Below, one piece after another: positions 6,208 to 12,120 of a stretch of 12,133 bases of DNA (positions are counted from its first letter, which is position 1; every line of letters begins with the position of its first letter). The notes beneath the pieces were generated by a model. The model had not been told where the DNA came from. It worked only from the letters and a program-made list of their open reading frames with translations, and made no database searches. The stretch is taken from the NCBI GenBank assembly GCA_044433415.1, contig JAWXTP010000088.1:1-12133 (forward strand), read 5' to 3'. The translations under genes were made by a program, and so were the position numbers. The DNA comes from JAWXTP01 sp044433415 (GTDB taxonomy: Bacteria > Bacteroidota > Bacteroidia > Bacteroidales > Rikenellaceae).

Positions 6208-6501
6208 TTACAAATCTAATAACAATATCACACCTATTTGAAAAACAATTGACAATACAGCAAAAAACCAGAATTTTATTTTTCGGATTTTATGCCTACA
6301 AACCATCATAGCTAACAGTGCACCTAAACCACTAAACATCATAGTCATAGTTATCAATGTACGTTCTCTGATGCGTTGTTTGTTGTATACAGCAAGGACT
6401 TTATCTACTGCATAAGCTCCAAAGGTAACGGCATTTACGGCTAGATACAAACACCAAAACACAGGAAATCCACAAAATTCAAAACCTAAAATTGCTTCCA
6501 T
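6208..6501 (-). CDS. DUF1294 family small membrane protein
   Basis: About 97 residues from the ATG at 6501. An in-frame TTG at 6519 would add six residues, but the ATG is the likelier start. Three hydrophobic segments are visible. Between the first two is the DUF1294 hallmark YAVDKVLA (36-43 counted from the TTG), followed by a basic RIRE stretch. The second hallmark RHKIRKIKFWF (75-85, same numbering) precedes the last helix. The family is widespread, membrane-located and without known function. It is the last gene of a probable lipoprotein-YjbQ-DUF1294 operon, 56 bases after the yjbQ-like stop. It converges on the M64 gene with a 34-base gap and no strong terminator. Confidence 0.85.
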   Translation of the reverse strand: MEAILGFEFCGFPVFWCLYLAVNAVTFGAYAVDKVLAVYNKQRIRERTLITMTMMFSGLGALLAMMVCRHKIRKIKFWFFAVLSIVFQIGVILLLDL

Positions 6502-6524
6502 AAAAATAAAATTTAACAAAACTA

Positions 6525-6551
6525 AACAAAGTAAAATATAACAAAGTAAAA
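6525..6551. repeat. 12-base direct repeat AACAAAGTAAAA, two copies
   Basis: AACAAAGTAAAA occurs exactly at 6525-6536 and 6540-6551, in the gap between the YjbQ and DUF1294 genes. On the minus strand each copy contains TTACTTTG, one base from the -7 promoter consensus TAnnTTTG. It may be a chance product of AT-rich sequence or a weak internal promoter region. Confidence 0.35.
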
Positions 6552-6557
6552 CAAACT

Positions 6558-6971
6558 TTACTCTCCCATAATAGTTGCAACGATACGGCGTGCACCTCCA
6601 CGATTACGGAACTCACACAGATAGATACCTTGCCAAATACCAAGGTTCAAACGTCCATTAGTGATGGGTATAGTAAGGCTGACACTAACAAGCGACGATT
6701 TAGCATGTGCAGGCATGTCGTCTGCACCCTCACAAGTGTGGGTGTAGTAGCCCTCTCTTTCCTTTACCAAACGGTCAAAGATAGCTCCCATATCCACTTG
6801 CACATCAGGGTCTGCGTTCTCATTAATAGTAAGTCCTGCTGAGGTATGTTTAATAAACAAATTCAGCAAACCAACCTTAGGAAGAGGAGGTAAATCACGC
6901 TCTATCTCCTCCGTAACCAAATGAAACCCACGTGTGTGAGGTCTTAATGTAAATTCTACTTGTTTTGTCAT
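6558..6971 (-). CDS. yjbQ: YjbQ / UPF0047 family protein (secondary thiamine phosphate synthase-like)
   Basis: The 137 residues match the whole YjbQ/UPF0047 fold. HTSAGLTINENADPDV lies at 42-57, then THTCEGADDMPAHAKSSL (77-94), and NGRLNLGIWQGIYLCEFR at 105-122. The conserved His, Glu and Asp residues of these blocks form the presumed metal-binding pocket. E. coli YjbQ has a weak thiamine phosphate synthase activity, and Bacteroidota annotations often carry that name. The physiological role is unsettled. This genome also has a real ThiE in the same window, so a thiamine role here would be redundant. The gene lies 24 bases after the lipoprotein stop and probably shares its transcript. ATG start at 6971. 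Confidence 0.93.
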   Translation of the reverse strand: MTKQVEFTLRPHTRGFHLVTEEIERDLPPLPKVGLLNLFIKHTSAGLTINENADPDVQVDMGAIFDRLVKEREGYYTHTCEGADDMPAHAKSSLVSVSLTIPITNGRLNLGIWQGIYLCEFRNRGGARRIVATIMGE

Positions 6972-6994
6972 TTTAAAGTTTATATTGTTATTAT

Positions 6995-7831
6995 CTAGAA
7001 ATTGCAGTATGTGATATATAAAGTTTTATCCATTCCCAACGATGAAGAAATTTCAATTGATGTAATCAAACCTTTACTACTTGTATATCTTATGCGATAA
7101 ACTACATCGTCATCATATCTACCATTTCTATTTGCTCTAAGTATAGCTTGCGTTGGCAAATAACTCGAACGGTTACCTGTACGACCTATGCGTGAAGCAA
7201 AATCATCATCAATATACAACTCTAATATAGATAAGATATCTACATTGTAATTGTTCTCATAATCACAGAATCCCGAATAGGTAAGTTTACTATCTATATA
7301 ATAACCCTCCTCTTCATAAAAACAAGAAATAGACTTTAAGTTATTAGCGTAGTCGTAGTCAAAGTCATAACTTGCTTCAGAAAGTAACATACCAAAAGCA
7401 CTATACTCTTCAACATAAACATTACTTAACATCTTACTCAAATAACTATAGTCTGTCAACTTAACTACTTCTCCATTATAATAAGACCACTCTTGTTTAG
7501 CGTATCCATACCAATTAAGGACAATATCTCTATCATCACCTATGTTATTCCATACAGTAATCATATCATCACCATACTGGTCAACAGTATAAGAATATTC
7601 TTCAAAAGTATTGTAATAAGTATTTTCTATACTCTCTATACGACCTTTACGGTCATAATCATAATAGATATAATCACTACCATACCCCGATTCATCAATA
7701 CGAATACGATCAATCATTCTACCTTGATATTCCTCATAAGGATTATCAGGATCTTCCCATTCACTTATCAGGTCGCAACTTACAAATGTAAACGCAACAA
7801 GAAGTGTCAAATAAGCTAAGCTATTTTTCAT
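6995..7831 (-). CDS. Lipoprotein of Tyr/Asp-rich beta-repeat (YD-like) character
   Basis: 278 residues from the ATG at 7831; a GTG directly before it (7834) is less likely. A hydrophobic stretch ends in the lipobox FVSC (Cys at residue 19), followed by DLISEWEDPDNPYEE, an acidic start fitting surface-exposed Bacteroidota lipoproteins. The mature part is very rich in Tyr, Asp and Ser. It contains repeated units such as YYDYDRKGRIESIE and YDYANNLKSISCFY, the pattern of RHS/YD-like or DUF4595-type beta repeats in which each strand pair is followed by 'G-l-ItsI'. The closing segment SSKGLITSIEI fits this too. No function is known. It heads the run towards the YjbQ gene. Family assignment is by pattern only. 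Confidence 0.72.
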   Translation of the reverse strand: MKNSLAYLTLLVAFTFVSCDLISEWEDPDNPYEEYQGRMIDRIRIDESGYGSDYIYYDYDRKGRIESIENTYYNTFEEYSYTVDQYGDDMITVWNNIGDDRDIVLNWYGYAKQEWSYYNGEVVKLTDYSYLSKMLSNVYVEEYSAFGMLLSEASYDFDYDYANNLKSISCFYEEEGYYIDSKLTYSGFCDYENNYNVDILSILELYIDDDFASRIGRTGNRSSYLPTQAILRANRNGRYDDDVVYRIRYTSSKGLITSIEISSSLGMDKTLYITYCNF

Positions 7832-7879
7832 CACAATTTTATTATATATTATTACTCAGACCTTTATTTTTCATAAATC

Positions 7880-7896
7880 AAGCATATCACATGCTT
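7880..7896 (-). terminator. Short hairpin between the 395-residue protein gene and the lipoprotein gene
   Basis: AAGCAT and ATGCTT (7880-7885, 7891-7896) form a 6-bp stem around the 5-base loop ATCAC. It lies about 42 bases past the stop of the upstream minus-strand gene. No U-tract follows, so it is a weak terminator at best, or part of the lipoprotein leader. Confidence 0.3.
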
Positions 7897-7907
7897 TCTA
7901 GTAGTCA

Positions 7908-7915
7908 CAAATATA
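7908..7915 (-). promoter_or_regulatory. Possible -7 promoter element for the lipoprotein operon
   Basis: The minus strand reads TATATTTG, a full match to TAnnTTTG. A TTG at 19-21 bases upstream is missing and the region is AT-rich, so the match could be chance. A start near 7901 would give a leader of about 70 nucleotides. Confidence 0.4.
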
Positions 7916-7937
7916 TATAAAATTATTTTAAAACTAG

Positions 7938-9125
7938 CTATCCTATTAATTTATTTTCAGAAAATAAACTTAACACTTTGCCATCTTTTATCTCTAAAAC
8001 GAAAGAATTGTTATTAAGTAGCTCATTTGCTTTTATTATTTTGCGTTCTACACTACCTAGCCAAACAGCAATCTCTTTTTCGATATTGCATATCTTCTCT
8101 ACATTGATATTAGCATCTTTTCTTGCTAGTTCTATGTGAGCCAAAATCTCCGTTTTCACTACTTGGTATTTTTCAAAATATCTTTGCACGCTATCATCAC
8201 TAATCTCCTTTATAATAAGTGAAATCTCATTTTTACCTGTATTGCATTCTGTTAGCATATTATATTTCAACAACAAAGCACAACGATAATACAACTCTAT
8301 TTCTATTAAAAAATCTAAATTATATAGATAATCAGAATTATATAGAGAATCTTTAACTTTTTTAACTTCATTATAATTTGAAACTTTCGAATATTGGAAT
8401 CTAAATTTCTCCGAAAGAACTAAACTTGAAATTTTCACCTTCAACGTATATAAAATACTAATGGCATCATTGATTTGTGTCAAGGCTTCTTTGCCTGTAG
8501 AGTTTCCTACATAAGTCATTATCCTTACTGCATTTATAAAATTTGCTTGATCTTCTGCTTTACAATTTATAAGTAATTTATCAATCTGACATTGTAGCTT
8601 ATCTAATCTTTTAGTAATAATGTATTGATAGTATAAACCTGTTGCTATAGATGCTATTTGGAAAACAGCCATAGCTGTAGGTAGAGAAACTCCATTTTCA
8701 AAAAATTTAGCCTGCTCTACTATCTTCCCATCCTTTATTACATTTCCTCTGTAGCCTACTCCATTTGCAACTTTCATTAGTTCGGTAGTAGACACATTAC
8801 ACCTTAACAATCCTGAATAAGAATTTGAAATAATAGAATTTTGAATAGCTGCTCCTGTTATTTGAGACAAGTAACTTTGTATATTATCGTAATTTTCCAC
8901 CTTAACACTATCACGAGGAAGACTATCTATTTTAGTTACTTGAAATAAATTATTAGTACGCTGAACTTCACTTGGCTTACGTTCAGCCTTAATCTTTAGT
9001 AGTCTTTTATTTATTGTTTTTTGTCTTGCACTAAAACGAAATTTTCTTGATTCATTATAAATTACTCCTCCTAGTCCTGCACTTAAAGCAACTATTAATC
9101 CTACTATTCCTTTTTTCTTATTCAT
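7938..9125 (-). CDS. Unrecognised membrane-anchored helical protein (395 aa)
   Basis: I do not recognise the family. An N-terminal hydrophobic segment (about 6-23, GIVGLIVALSAGLGGVIY) looks like a signal anchor. A basic stretch and a polar linker follow. At about 104-145 is a short Gly-containing, probably beta-rich segment (SGLLRCN, then GVGYRGNVIKDGKIVEQAKF). A second hydrophobic stretch lies at 147-170 (SLPTAMAVFQIASIATGLYYQYII). It runs straight into a heptad-like helix (ITKRLDKLQCQIDKLL), and the rest is helix-rich to the end. The order of small beta segment, hydrophobic helix and coiled coil recalls uncharacterised Firmicutes proteins and, loosely, helical pore formers, but this is an impression only. 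It starts 9 bases after the M28 peptidase stop and is probably co-transcribed with it. The gene appears even more AT-rich than its neighbours. Confidence 0.75.
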   Translation of the reverse strand: MNKKKGIVGLIVALSAGLGGVIYNESRKFRFSARQKTINKRLLKIKAERKPSEVQRTNNLFQVTKIDSLPRDSVKVENYDNIQSYLSQITGAAIQNSIISNSYSGLLRCNVSTTELMKVANGVGYRGNVIKDGKIVEQAKFFENGVSLPTAMAVFQIASIATGLYYQYIITKRLDKLQCQIDKLLINCKAEDQANFINAVRIMTYVGNSTGKEALTQINDAISILYTLKVKISSLVLSEKFRFQYSKVSNYNEVKKVKDSLYNSDYLYNLDFLIEIELYYRCALLLKYNMLTECNTGKNEISLIIKEISDDSVQRYFEKYQVVKTEILAHIELARKDANINVEKICNIEKEIAVWLGSVERKIIKANELLNNNSFVLEIKDGKVLSLFSENKLIG

Positions 9126-9134
9126 GATTCATAT

Positions 9135-10061
9135 CTATTCGTATTCCACTTTATAAGTCATCTTAACTTTCTTAGACAATAACTTATCTATGATTTGTGA
9201 GATGTAGTTATCAGCGAATAACATTCCTTCATAGTTGATTTTATCAGCTGTATCTGTTGGTAAGTGATAATCTTTGTGTAGACGTGTAGAGAAAGAGAAT
9301 GCAGGTATTTCTTTTGCATAGAAAGAAGAGTAATCTGTAGGTCCTTTACCTCTAAACTCCCAAACTATCTCTAGTTCATCTTTATTTTCTACTGAATTAA
9401 ACAGGTATACAGCCTCTATAGAAGTCCCTAAACCTCTAACTGTTATACCATTTCTTGTCATACGACCTAGCATATCAAAGTTTATCATAGCCTTACAATC
9501 TTTAAGAGGTAAAAGAGGGTTTTCAGCATAATATCTTGAACCTTTAAGTCCCATTTCCTCACCTGTGAAAGCGATAAATAAAATATCATAATCTAGCTCA
9601 TCACTTTTCTCAGCATAACGTCTTGCTAGCTCTATGATATAGGCTGTACCTGAGGCGTTGTCATCAGCTCCGTAGTTTACAAGTCCCTCGTCAGTAACAC
9701 CTATATGGTCAAAGTGAGCACCTATAGTGATATATTTTCCTTTAGTGTTCTTCTTTGAAGCCTTCACCATACCTACTACATTAACAGAATTAATAGTACG
9801 CTTACCTCCTCTAGTAACTTCAAAAGTAACATCCTGAAAACCATTTTCTGTTAAGAATTCAAATCCCTCAATTTTTGCAAACTCATCACGCACATAAGTA
9901 GCCGCCATTATATTTTCTGCTGTACCCGACTCACGGCCTTTAAACTCCTCAGAAGCAAGAATTTCAATGTGAGACTTCAATCTTTGCTCTAGAGATTGAG
10001 CAGATAATGATGTGGCTGCAACAGCAAAACACAATAGAGTAATAATTTTTTTCATAATCAT
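9135..10061 (-). CDS. Secreted M28 family zinc aminopeptidase
   Basis: The first 22 residues form a signal peptide (KKIITLLCFAVAATSLSAQ), so the enzyme acts outside the cytoplasm. In the catalytic domain the two-zinc M28 ligands can be placed: His116 in AHFDH, Asp133 or Asp134 in GADDNASG, the Glu168-Glu169 pair in FTGEEMG (catalytic base and ligand), Asp196 in NFDMLGR, and His266 in YHLPTDT. Such enzymes remove N-terminal residues from peptides and would feed peptide nutrition in an asaccharolytic or gut lifestyle. At 308 residues it is of normal length with no extra domain. ATG at 10061 gives MIMKK; the ATG two codons later (10055) makes an equally good signal peptide. The unknown 395-residue protein gene follows 9 bases downstream. 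Confidence 0.95.
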   Translation of the reverse strand: MIMKKIITLLCFAVAATSLSAQSLEQRLKSHIEILASEEFKGRESGTAENIMAATYVRDEFAKIEGFEFLTENGFQDVTFEVTRGGKRTINSVNVVGMVKASKKNTKGKYITIGAHFDHIGVTDEGLVNYGADDNASGTAYIIELARRYAEKSDELDYDILFIAFTGEEMGLKGSRYYAENPLLPLKDCKAMINFDMLGRMTRNGITVRGLGTSIEAVYLFNSVENKDELEIVWEFRGKGPTDYSSFYAKEIPAFSFSTRLHKDYHLPTDTADKINYEGMLFADNYISQIIDKLLSKKVKMTYKVEYE

Positions 10062-10076
10062 ATTTTATCAAATTAA

Positions 10077-10107
10077 TTGACAAATATAATATATTTTATT
10101 ACTTTTG
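10077..10107 (+). promoter_or_regulatory. Bacteroides-type promoter for the DUF5606 gene
   Basis: TTG (10077-10079), exactly 20 bases, then TACTTTTG (10100-10107), matching TAnnTTTG. The start would fall near 10114, giving a leader of about 113 nucleotides before the ATG at 10228. It interlocks with the opposite-strand promoter of the M28 gene. Confidence 0.55.
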
Positions 10108-10111
10108 TCAA
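10081..10111 (-). promoter_or_regulatory. Bacteroides-type promoter for the M28 peptidase gene
   Basis: On the minus strand, TTG (10111-10109) is followed by exactly 20 bases and then TATATTTG (10088-10081). The start site should lie near 10074, about 13-19 bases before the two candidate ATGs. Its elements overlap those of the plus-strand promoter in the same 35 bases. Confidence 0.65.
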
Positions 10112-10125
10112 CCTAATTGATAGGT
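10111..10125. promoter_or_regulatory. Inverted repeat ACCTA-N5-TAGGT at the promoter pair, possible operator
   Basis: A perfect 5-base inverted repeat (10111-10115, 10121-10125) touches the -33 element of the M28 promoter and covers the predicted start of the DUF5606 transcript. GATAGGTAA (10119-10127) recurs inside a second inverted repeat after DUF5606 (10657-10670). Operator function is only inferred. Confidence 0.3.
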
Positions 10126-10227
10126 AAAACAAAAATATCACACAATAAAACCCTTGTTTTCTTTGTTTTAAATAAAAAAATTAAACTAGGAAACTTTTAA
10201 ATTATTATTAACATTAACTAAAAAATT

Positions 10228-10650
10228 ATGACTTTATCTGAAATACTTTCGATTTCTGGGTATCCAGGTTTATTTAAATTTGTTGCTCAATCTAAAAGCG
10301 GAATCATTGTTGAATCTATGACTACAAAAAAACGTATGATGGTACAAGGTTCTTCAAAGGTTAGCACTTTAGGAGATATCGCAATCTTCACTATCGAAGA
10401 AGATATAGCTTTAGGACAAGTATTTGATAATATTTTCAAAGGCTGCGACGGTAAAGAATCTATTTCTCACAAGTCTGACGAAACAACATTAAGAGCTGAA
10501 TTAGAAAAATTCCTTCCTGAATACGACAGAGATAGAGTTCACTTTTCTGATATTAAGAAAATCTTTGCTTGGTATAACATCCTAGTTAACGCTGGCTTTA
10601 CAGAATTTACTGAGGTTGAGGAAGAAGTTGAAGAAACTGAAGCTGAGTAA
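10228..10650 (+). CDS. DUF5606 family conserved Bacteroidota protein
   Basis: The 140 residues match the DUF5606 pattern. They open with LSEILSISGYPGLFKFVAQSKSGIIVES (3-30), then KKRMMVQGSSKVSTLGDIAIFT. The block LPEYDRDRVHFSDIKKIFAWYNILVNAG (94-121) follows, and then a very acidic Glu/Val/Thr tail (EVEEEVEETEAE). There is no signal peptide or membrane segment, so it is cytoplasmic. The family is near-universal in Bacteroidota and, to my knowledge, of unknown function. The N-terminal part looks like a small beta-barrel of the kind that binds nucleic acid or peptide, which is an inference. The gene stands alone, with its own promoter and a strong terminator, and it is divergent from the M28 peptidase gene. 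Confidence 0.92.
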   Translation: MTLSEILSISGYPGLFKFVAQSKSGIIVESMTTKKRMMVQGSSKVSTLGDIAIFTIEEDIALGQVFDNIFKGCDGKESISHKSDETTLRAELEKFLPEYDRDRVHFSDIKKIFAWYNILVNAGFTEFTEVEEEVEETEAE

Positions 10651-10682
10651 TTTAGCTTACCGATAGGTAATTGCCGTATAAT

Positions 10683-10714
10683 AAAGAGACAGAAAATACT
10701 TTCTGTCTCTTTTT
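10683..10714 (+). terminator. Strong intrinsic terminator after DUF5606
   Basis: A perfect 13-bp stem AAAGAGACAGAAA / TTTCTGTCTCTTT (10683-10695, 10700-10712) encloses the 4-base loop ATAC and runs into a T-tract. The A-tract at the left arm could also make it work in the opposite direction. Confidence 0.9.
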
Positions 10715-10743
10715 ATGAAATTCCCTTAACTAATTATTTTAAT

Positions 10744-11070
10744 ATGGAACAAGAAAAAAATAATATACAAATAACAGCTGATAAACTGTCTTTATATATT
10801 TGTAGATTTGCGTATATATGTCTATATCCTGCAATCATTGCGTATGTAAGACATCGTTTGCATGGAATACCTGAGTTTTTTTATTTTTATTCGGATAAGA
10901 ATTTTTATATACTCTGGGGCTTAAGTTATTTGTTTATCCCTGCTGTTTTGTGGCTTCTAGCAACTAAAATTTTCAAAAAAATACACCCAACAATAACAAT
11001 AATATATTTTTCTTTGTTCATTATTATGCAATTGATGTCTCTTATTTTTATATTGTTATTATCTATTTAA
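10744..11070 (+). CDS. Small three-helix membrane protein of unknown family
   Basis: The 108 residues begin with a short polar N-terminus (MEQEKNNIQITADK). Three hydrophobic segments follow at about 17-33, 53-73 and 83-107. Between them are charged or aromatic loops (RHRLHGIPEFFYFYSDKNFY and KIFKKIHP). No catalytic motif is visible and the family is not recognised. It begins 30 bases after the DUF5606 terminator and no consensus promoter lies in the gap, so expression may depend on read-through. It is followed by the palindromic repeat element before cutC. The uninterrupted frame and clear membrane pattern support a real gene, although it could be a lineage-specific orphan. Confidence 0.65.
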   Translation: MEQEKNNIQITADKLSLYICRFAYICLYPAIIAYVRHRLHGIPEFFYFYSDKNFYILWGLSYLFIPAVLWLLATKIFKKIHPTITIIYFSLFIIMQLMSLIFILLLSI

Positions 11071-11095
11071 GGGGACTTCTAAAAATTGGATTTTA

Positions 11096-11126
11096 ACGCT
11101 TTATCGTATAAGGTAGCGATAAGCGT
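11096..11126 (+). repeat. Alternative short hairpin sharing an arm with the long palindrome
   Basis: ACGCTTTATCG (11096-11106) can pair with CGATAAGCGT (11117-11126) with one bulged T and a 10-base loop. The second arm is the same one that pairs in the 11116-11161 hairpin, so the two structures exclude each other. Confidence 0.5.
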
Positions 11127-11161
11127 AAAAAGATTTTGTGAAATCTTTCCACGCTTGTCGC
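11116..11161. repeat. Long palindromic element between the small membrane protein and cutC
   Basis: Arms 11116-11136 and 11141-11161 form 21 positions with 18 Watson-Crick pairs, one G-U and two adjacent A-C mismatches. The loop is TGTG. The outer part is GCGATAAGCGT against ACGCTTGTCGC. Lying between two converging genes, it could end transcription in both directions. Part of it is repeated at the window's right edge, which suggests a dispersed REP-like repeat. Confidence 0.75.
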
Positions 11162-11163
11162 CC
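11142..11163 (-). repeat. 22-base inverted repeat copy, left of cutC
   Basis: The minus strand carries GGGCGACAAGCGTGG followed by AAAGATT, identical over all 22 bases to 12099-12120 on the plus strand. The two copies therefore flank cutC as inverted repeats about 960 bases apart. Confidence 0.85.
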
Positions 11164-11167
11164 CTAC

Positions 11168-11195
11168 AAGCTAAAAGCTGTAAGCTAAAAGCTAA
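11168..11195. repeat. Two 14-base tandem units AAGCTAAAAGCT(GT/AA)
   Basis: AAGCTAAAAGCTGT (11168-11181) is followed directly by AAGCTAAAAGCTAA (11182-11195), 12 of 14 bases identical. It lies four bases from the left 22-base repeat copy and upstream of the cutC stop codon on the plus-strand map. Confidence 0.75.
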
Positions 11196-11213
11196 AACAT
11201 AAAACCCACATCA

Positions 11214-11957
11214 TTAATTTAGCTCTTTCAAAGAATCAGCCACTCGTTCAGCAGAAGTCACATCACGTGAAAACTCCTCAACTACCACAGTCCCTCCCAT
11301 AGAGACACGATCATTTCTAAAAACCATTTCTGAGTTTACCTTTGAACGTGCTGACATGTGAAATTCTACAGCTCCTGTATGCTTCTGTAGTTCTTTAATA
11401 TTGTTTTCATTTACTCCACAACCTGGCATAATAATAATACGTCCTGCAGCTTTTTCTACAAGCTCTTTTAACAAGTCACGACCTTCAATAGCGTTAGCTT
11501 CACATCCTGAGGTAAGTATCCTATCAAAACCTAGCTCTATAATATCTTCTAAAGCCTCGAAAGGATCACTACAAACATCAAACGCCCTATGGAAAGTTAG
11601 CGATAAGTGCCCTGCCGCGAAGATAAGCTCCTTGCATAATCCTTTGTCTACTTTTCCTTCTCTAGTAAGACAGCCAAACACTACTCCATCAGATCCTAGT
11701 TCTCTAGCCATACGAATATCGCGTTTCATAATTTCTACTTCATCTTCTGAATATAAAAAATCTCCTCCACGAGGTCTAATAATAACATTAAGAGCTATGT
11801 CTATTCTTTTTCGTGCTATAGAAATCTCACCATAACTAGGTGTAGTTCCTCCTTCAGGTATGCCTGCACATAGCTCCACACGTTGTGCACCACCCTCTTG
11901 TGCTTTTATACAGCTTTCTGTAGAATTAGCGCATACTTCTATTAAATATTTGTTCAT
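11214..11957 (-). CDS. cutC: CutC family TIM-barrel protein
   Basis: The 247 residues match the full CutC fold. The opening strand LIEVCANSTESCIKAQEGGA (5-24) is followed by RVELCAGIPEGGTTPS, the hallmark IIRPRGGDFLYS, then DGVVFGCL, LTFHRAFDV, RILTSGC, IIIMPGCGV and the late EFHMSAR strand. It is a cytoplasmic single-domain barrel. The name comes from E. coli copper tolerance, but that phenotype was later traced to the small RNA MicL made from the same locus, so the protein's own activity is unresolved. No copper gene is nearby. ATG start at 11957, with a TATCTTTG promoter element about 42 bases upstream. The gene is flanked by the inverted repeat copies described separately. Confidence 0.93.
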   Translation of the reverse strand: MNKYLIEVCANSTESCIKAQEGGAQRVELCAGIPEGGTTPSYGEISIARKRIDIALNVIIRPRGGDFLYSEDEVEIMKRDIRMARELGSDGVVFGCLTREGKVDKGLCKELIFAAGHLSLTFHRAFDVCSDPFEALEDIIELGFDRILTSGCEANAIEGRDLLKELVEKAAGRIIIMPGCGVNENNIKELQKHTGAVEFHMSARSKVNSEMVFRNDRVSMGGTVVVEEFSRDVTSAERVADSLKELN

Positions 11958-11998
11958 AATTTTAAAGTTTTTAATATTCGTATATGGAATTTATTATA

Positions 11999-12006
11999 CA
12001 AAGATA
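11999..12006 (-). promoter_or_regulatory. Probable -7 promoter element for cutC
   Basis: The minus strand reads TATCTTTG, a full match to TAnnTTTG, 42 bases before the cutC ATG. The start site should lie near 11992. No TTG is present at the usual upstream spacing, as also seen for rluF. Confidence 0.55.
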
Positions 12007-12060
12007 TGATTTTTATGCTAAATTCGGTGATTGTGATGGAATTTATTATTGTCCGATTTT

Positions 12061-12079
12061 GGGACACGGGGGGGGCGGG
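12061..12079 (+). other. G-quadruplex-type motif upstream of cutC
   Basis: GGG-ACAC-GGGGGGGG-C-GGG contains four or more G-triplets separated by 1-4 bases, which meets the usual intramolecular quadruplex pattern. Such a run is striking in this AT-rich sequence. It lies about 55 bases upstream of the cutC -7 element, and the matching C-rich run is on the coding strand of cutC. Confidence 0.7.
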
Positions 12080-12100
12080 TGATAGGTGATAGGTGATAGG
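12080..12100 (+). repeat. Three perfect tandem copies of TGATAGG
   Basis: TGATAGG is repeated exactly three times (12080-12086, 12087-12093, 12094-12100), directly between the G-rich run and the right-hand 22-base repeat copy. Confidence 0.85.
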
Positions 12101-12120
12101 GCGACAAGCGTGGAAAGATT
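12099..12120 (+). repeat. 22-base inverted repeat copy, right of cutC
   Basis: This is identical to the reverse complement of 11142-11163. After it the sequence reads ACTTGAAAGATTG to the window end, diverging from the loop and second arm of the left copy. Whether a full palindrome forms cannot be seen because the window stops at 12133. Confidence 0.85.

Noticed and set aside
6630..6842. Plus-strand open frame inside the YjbQ-family gene
   Set aside because: Antisense to a highly conserved protein; no supporting features.
7493..7819. Plus-strand Ile-rich open frame inside the lipoprotein gene
   Set aside because: Ile/Thr-rich mirror of the Tyr/Asp-rich coding strand; not a credible membrane protein.
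11401..11835. Plus-strand Ser-rich open frame inside cutC
   Set aside because: Antisense shadow of a complete CutC domain.
12080..12100. TGATAGG repeats considered as a CRISPR-like or origin iteron array
   Set aside because: Units are only 7 bases with no spacers, and no replication or Cas gene is present.
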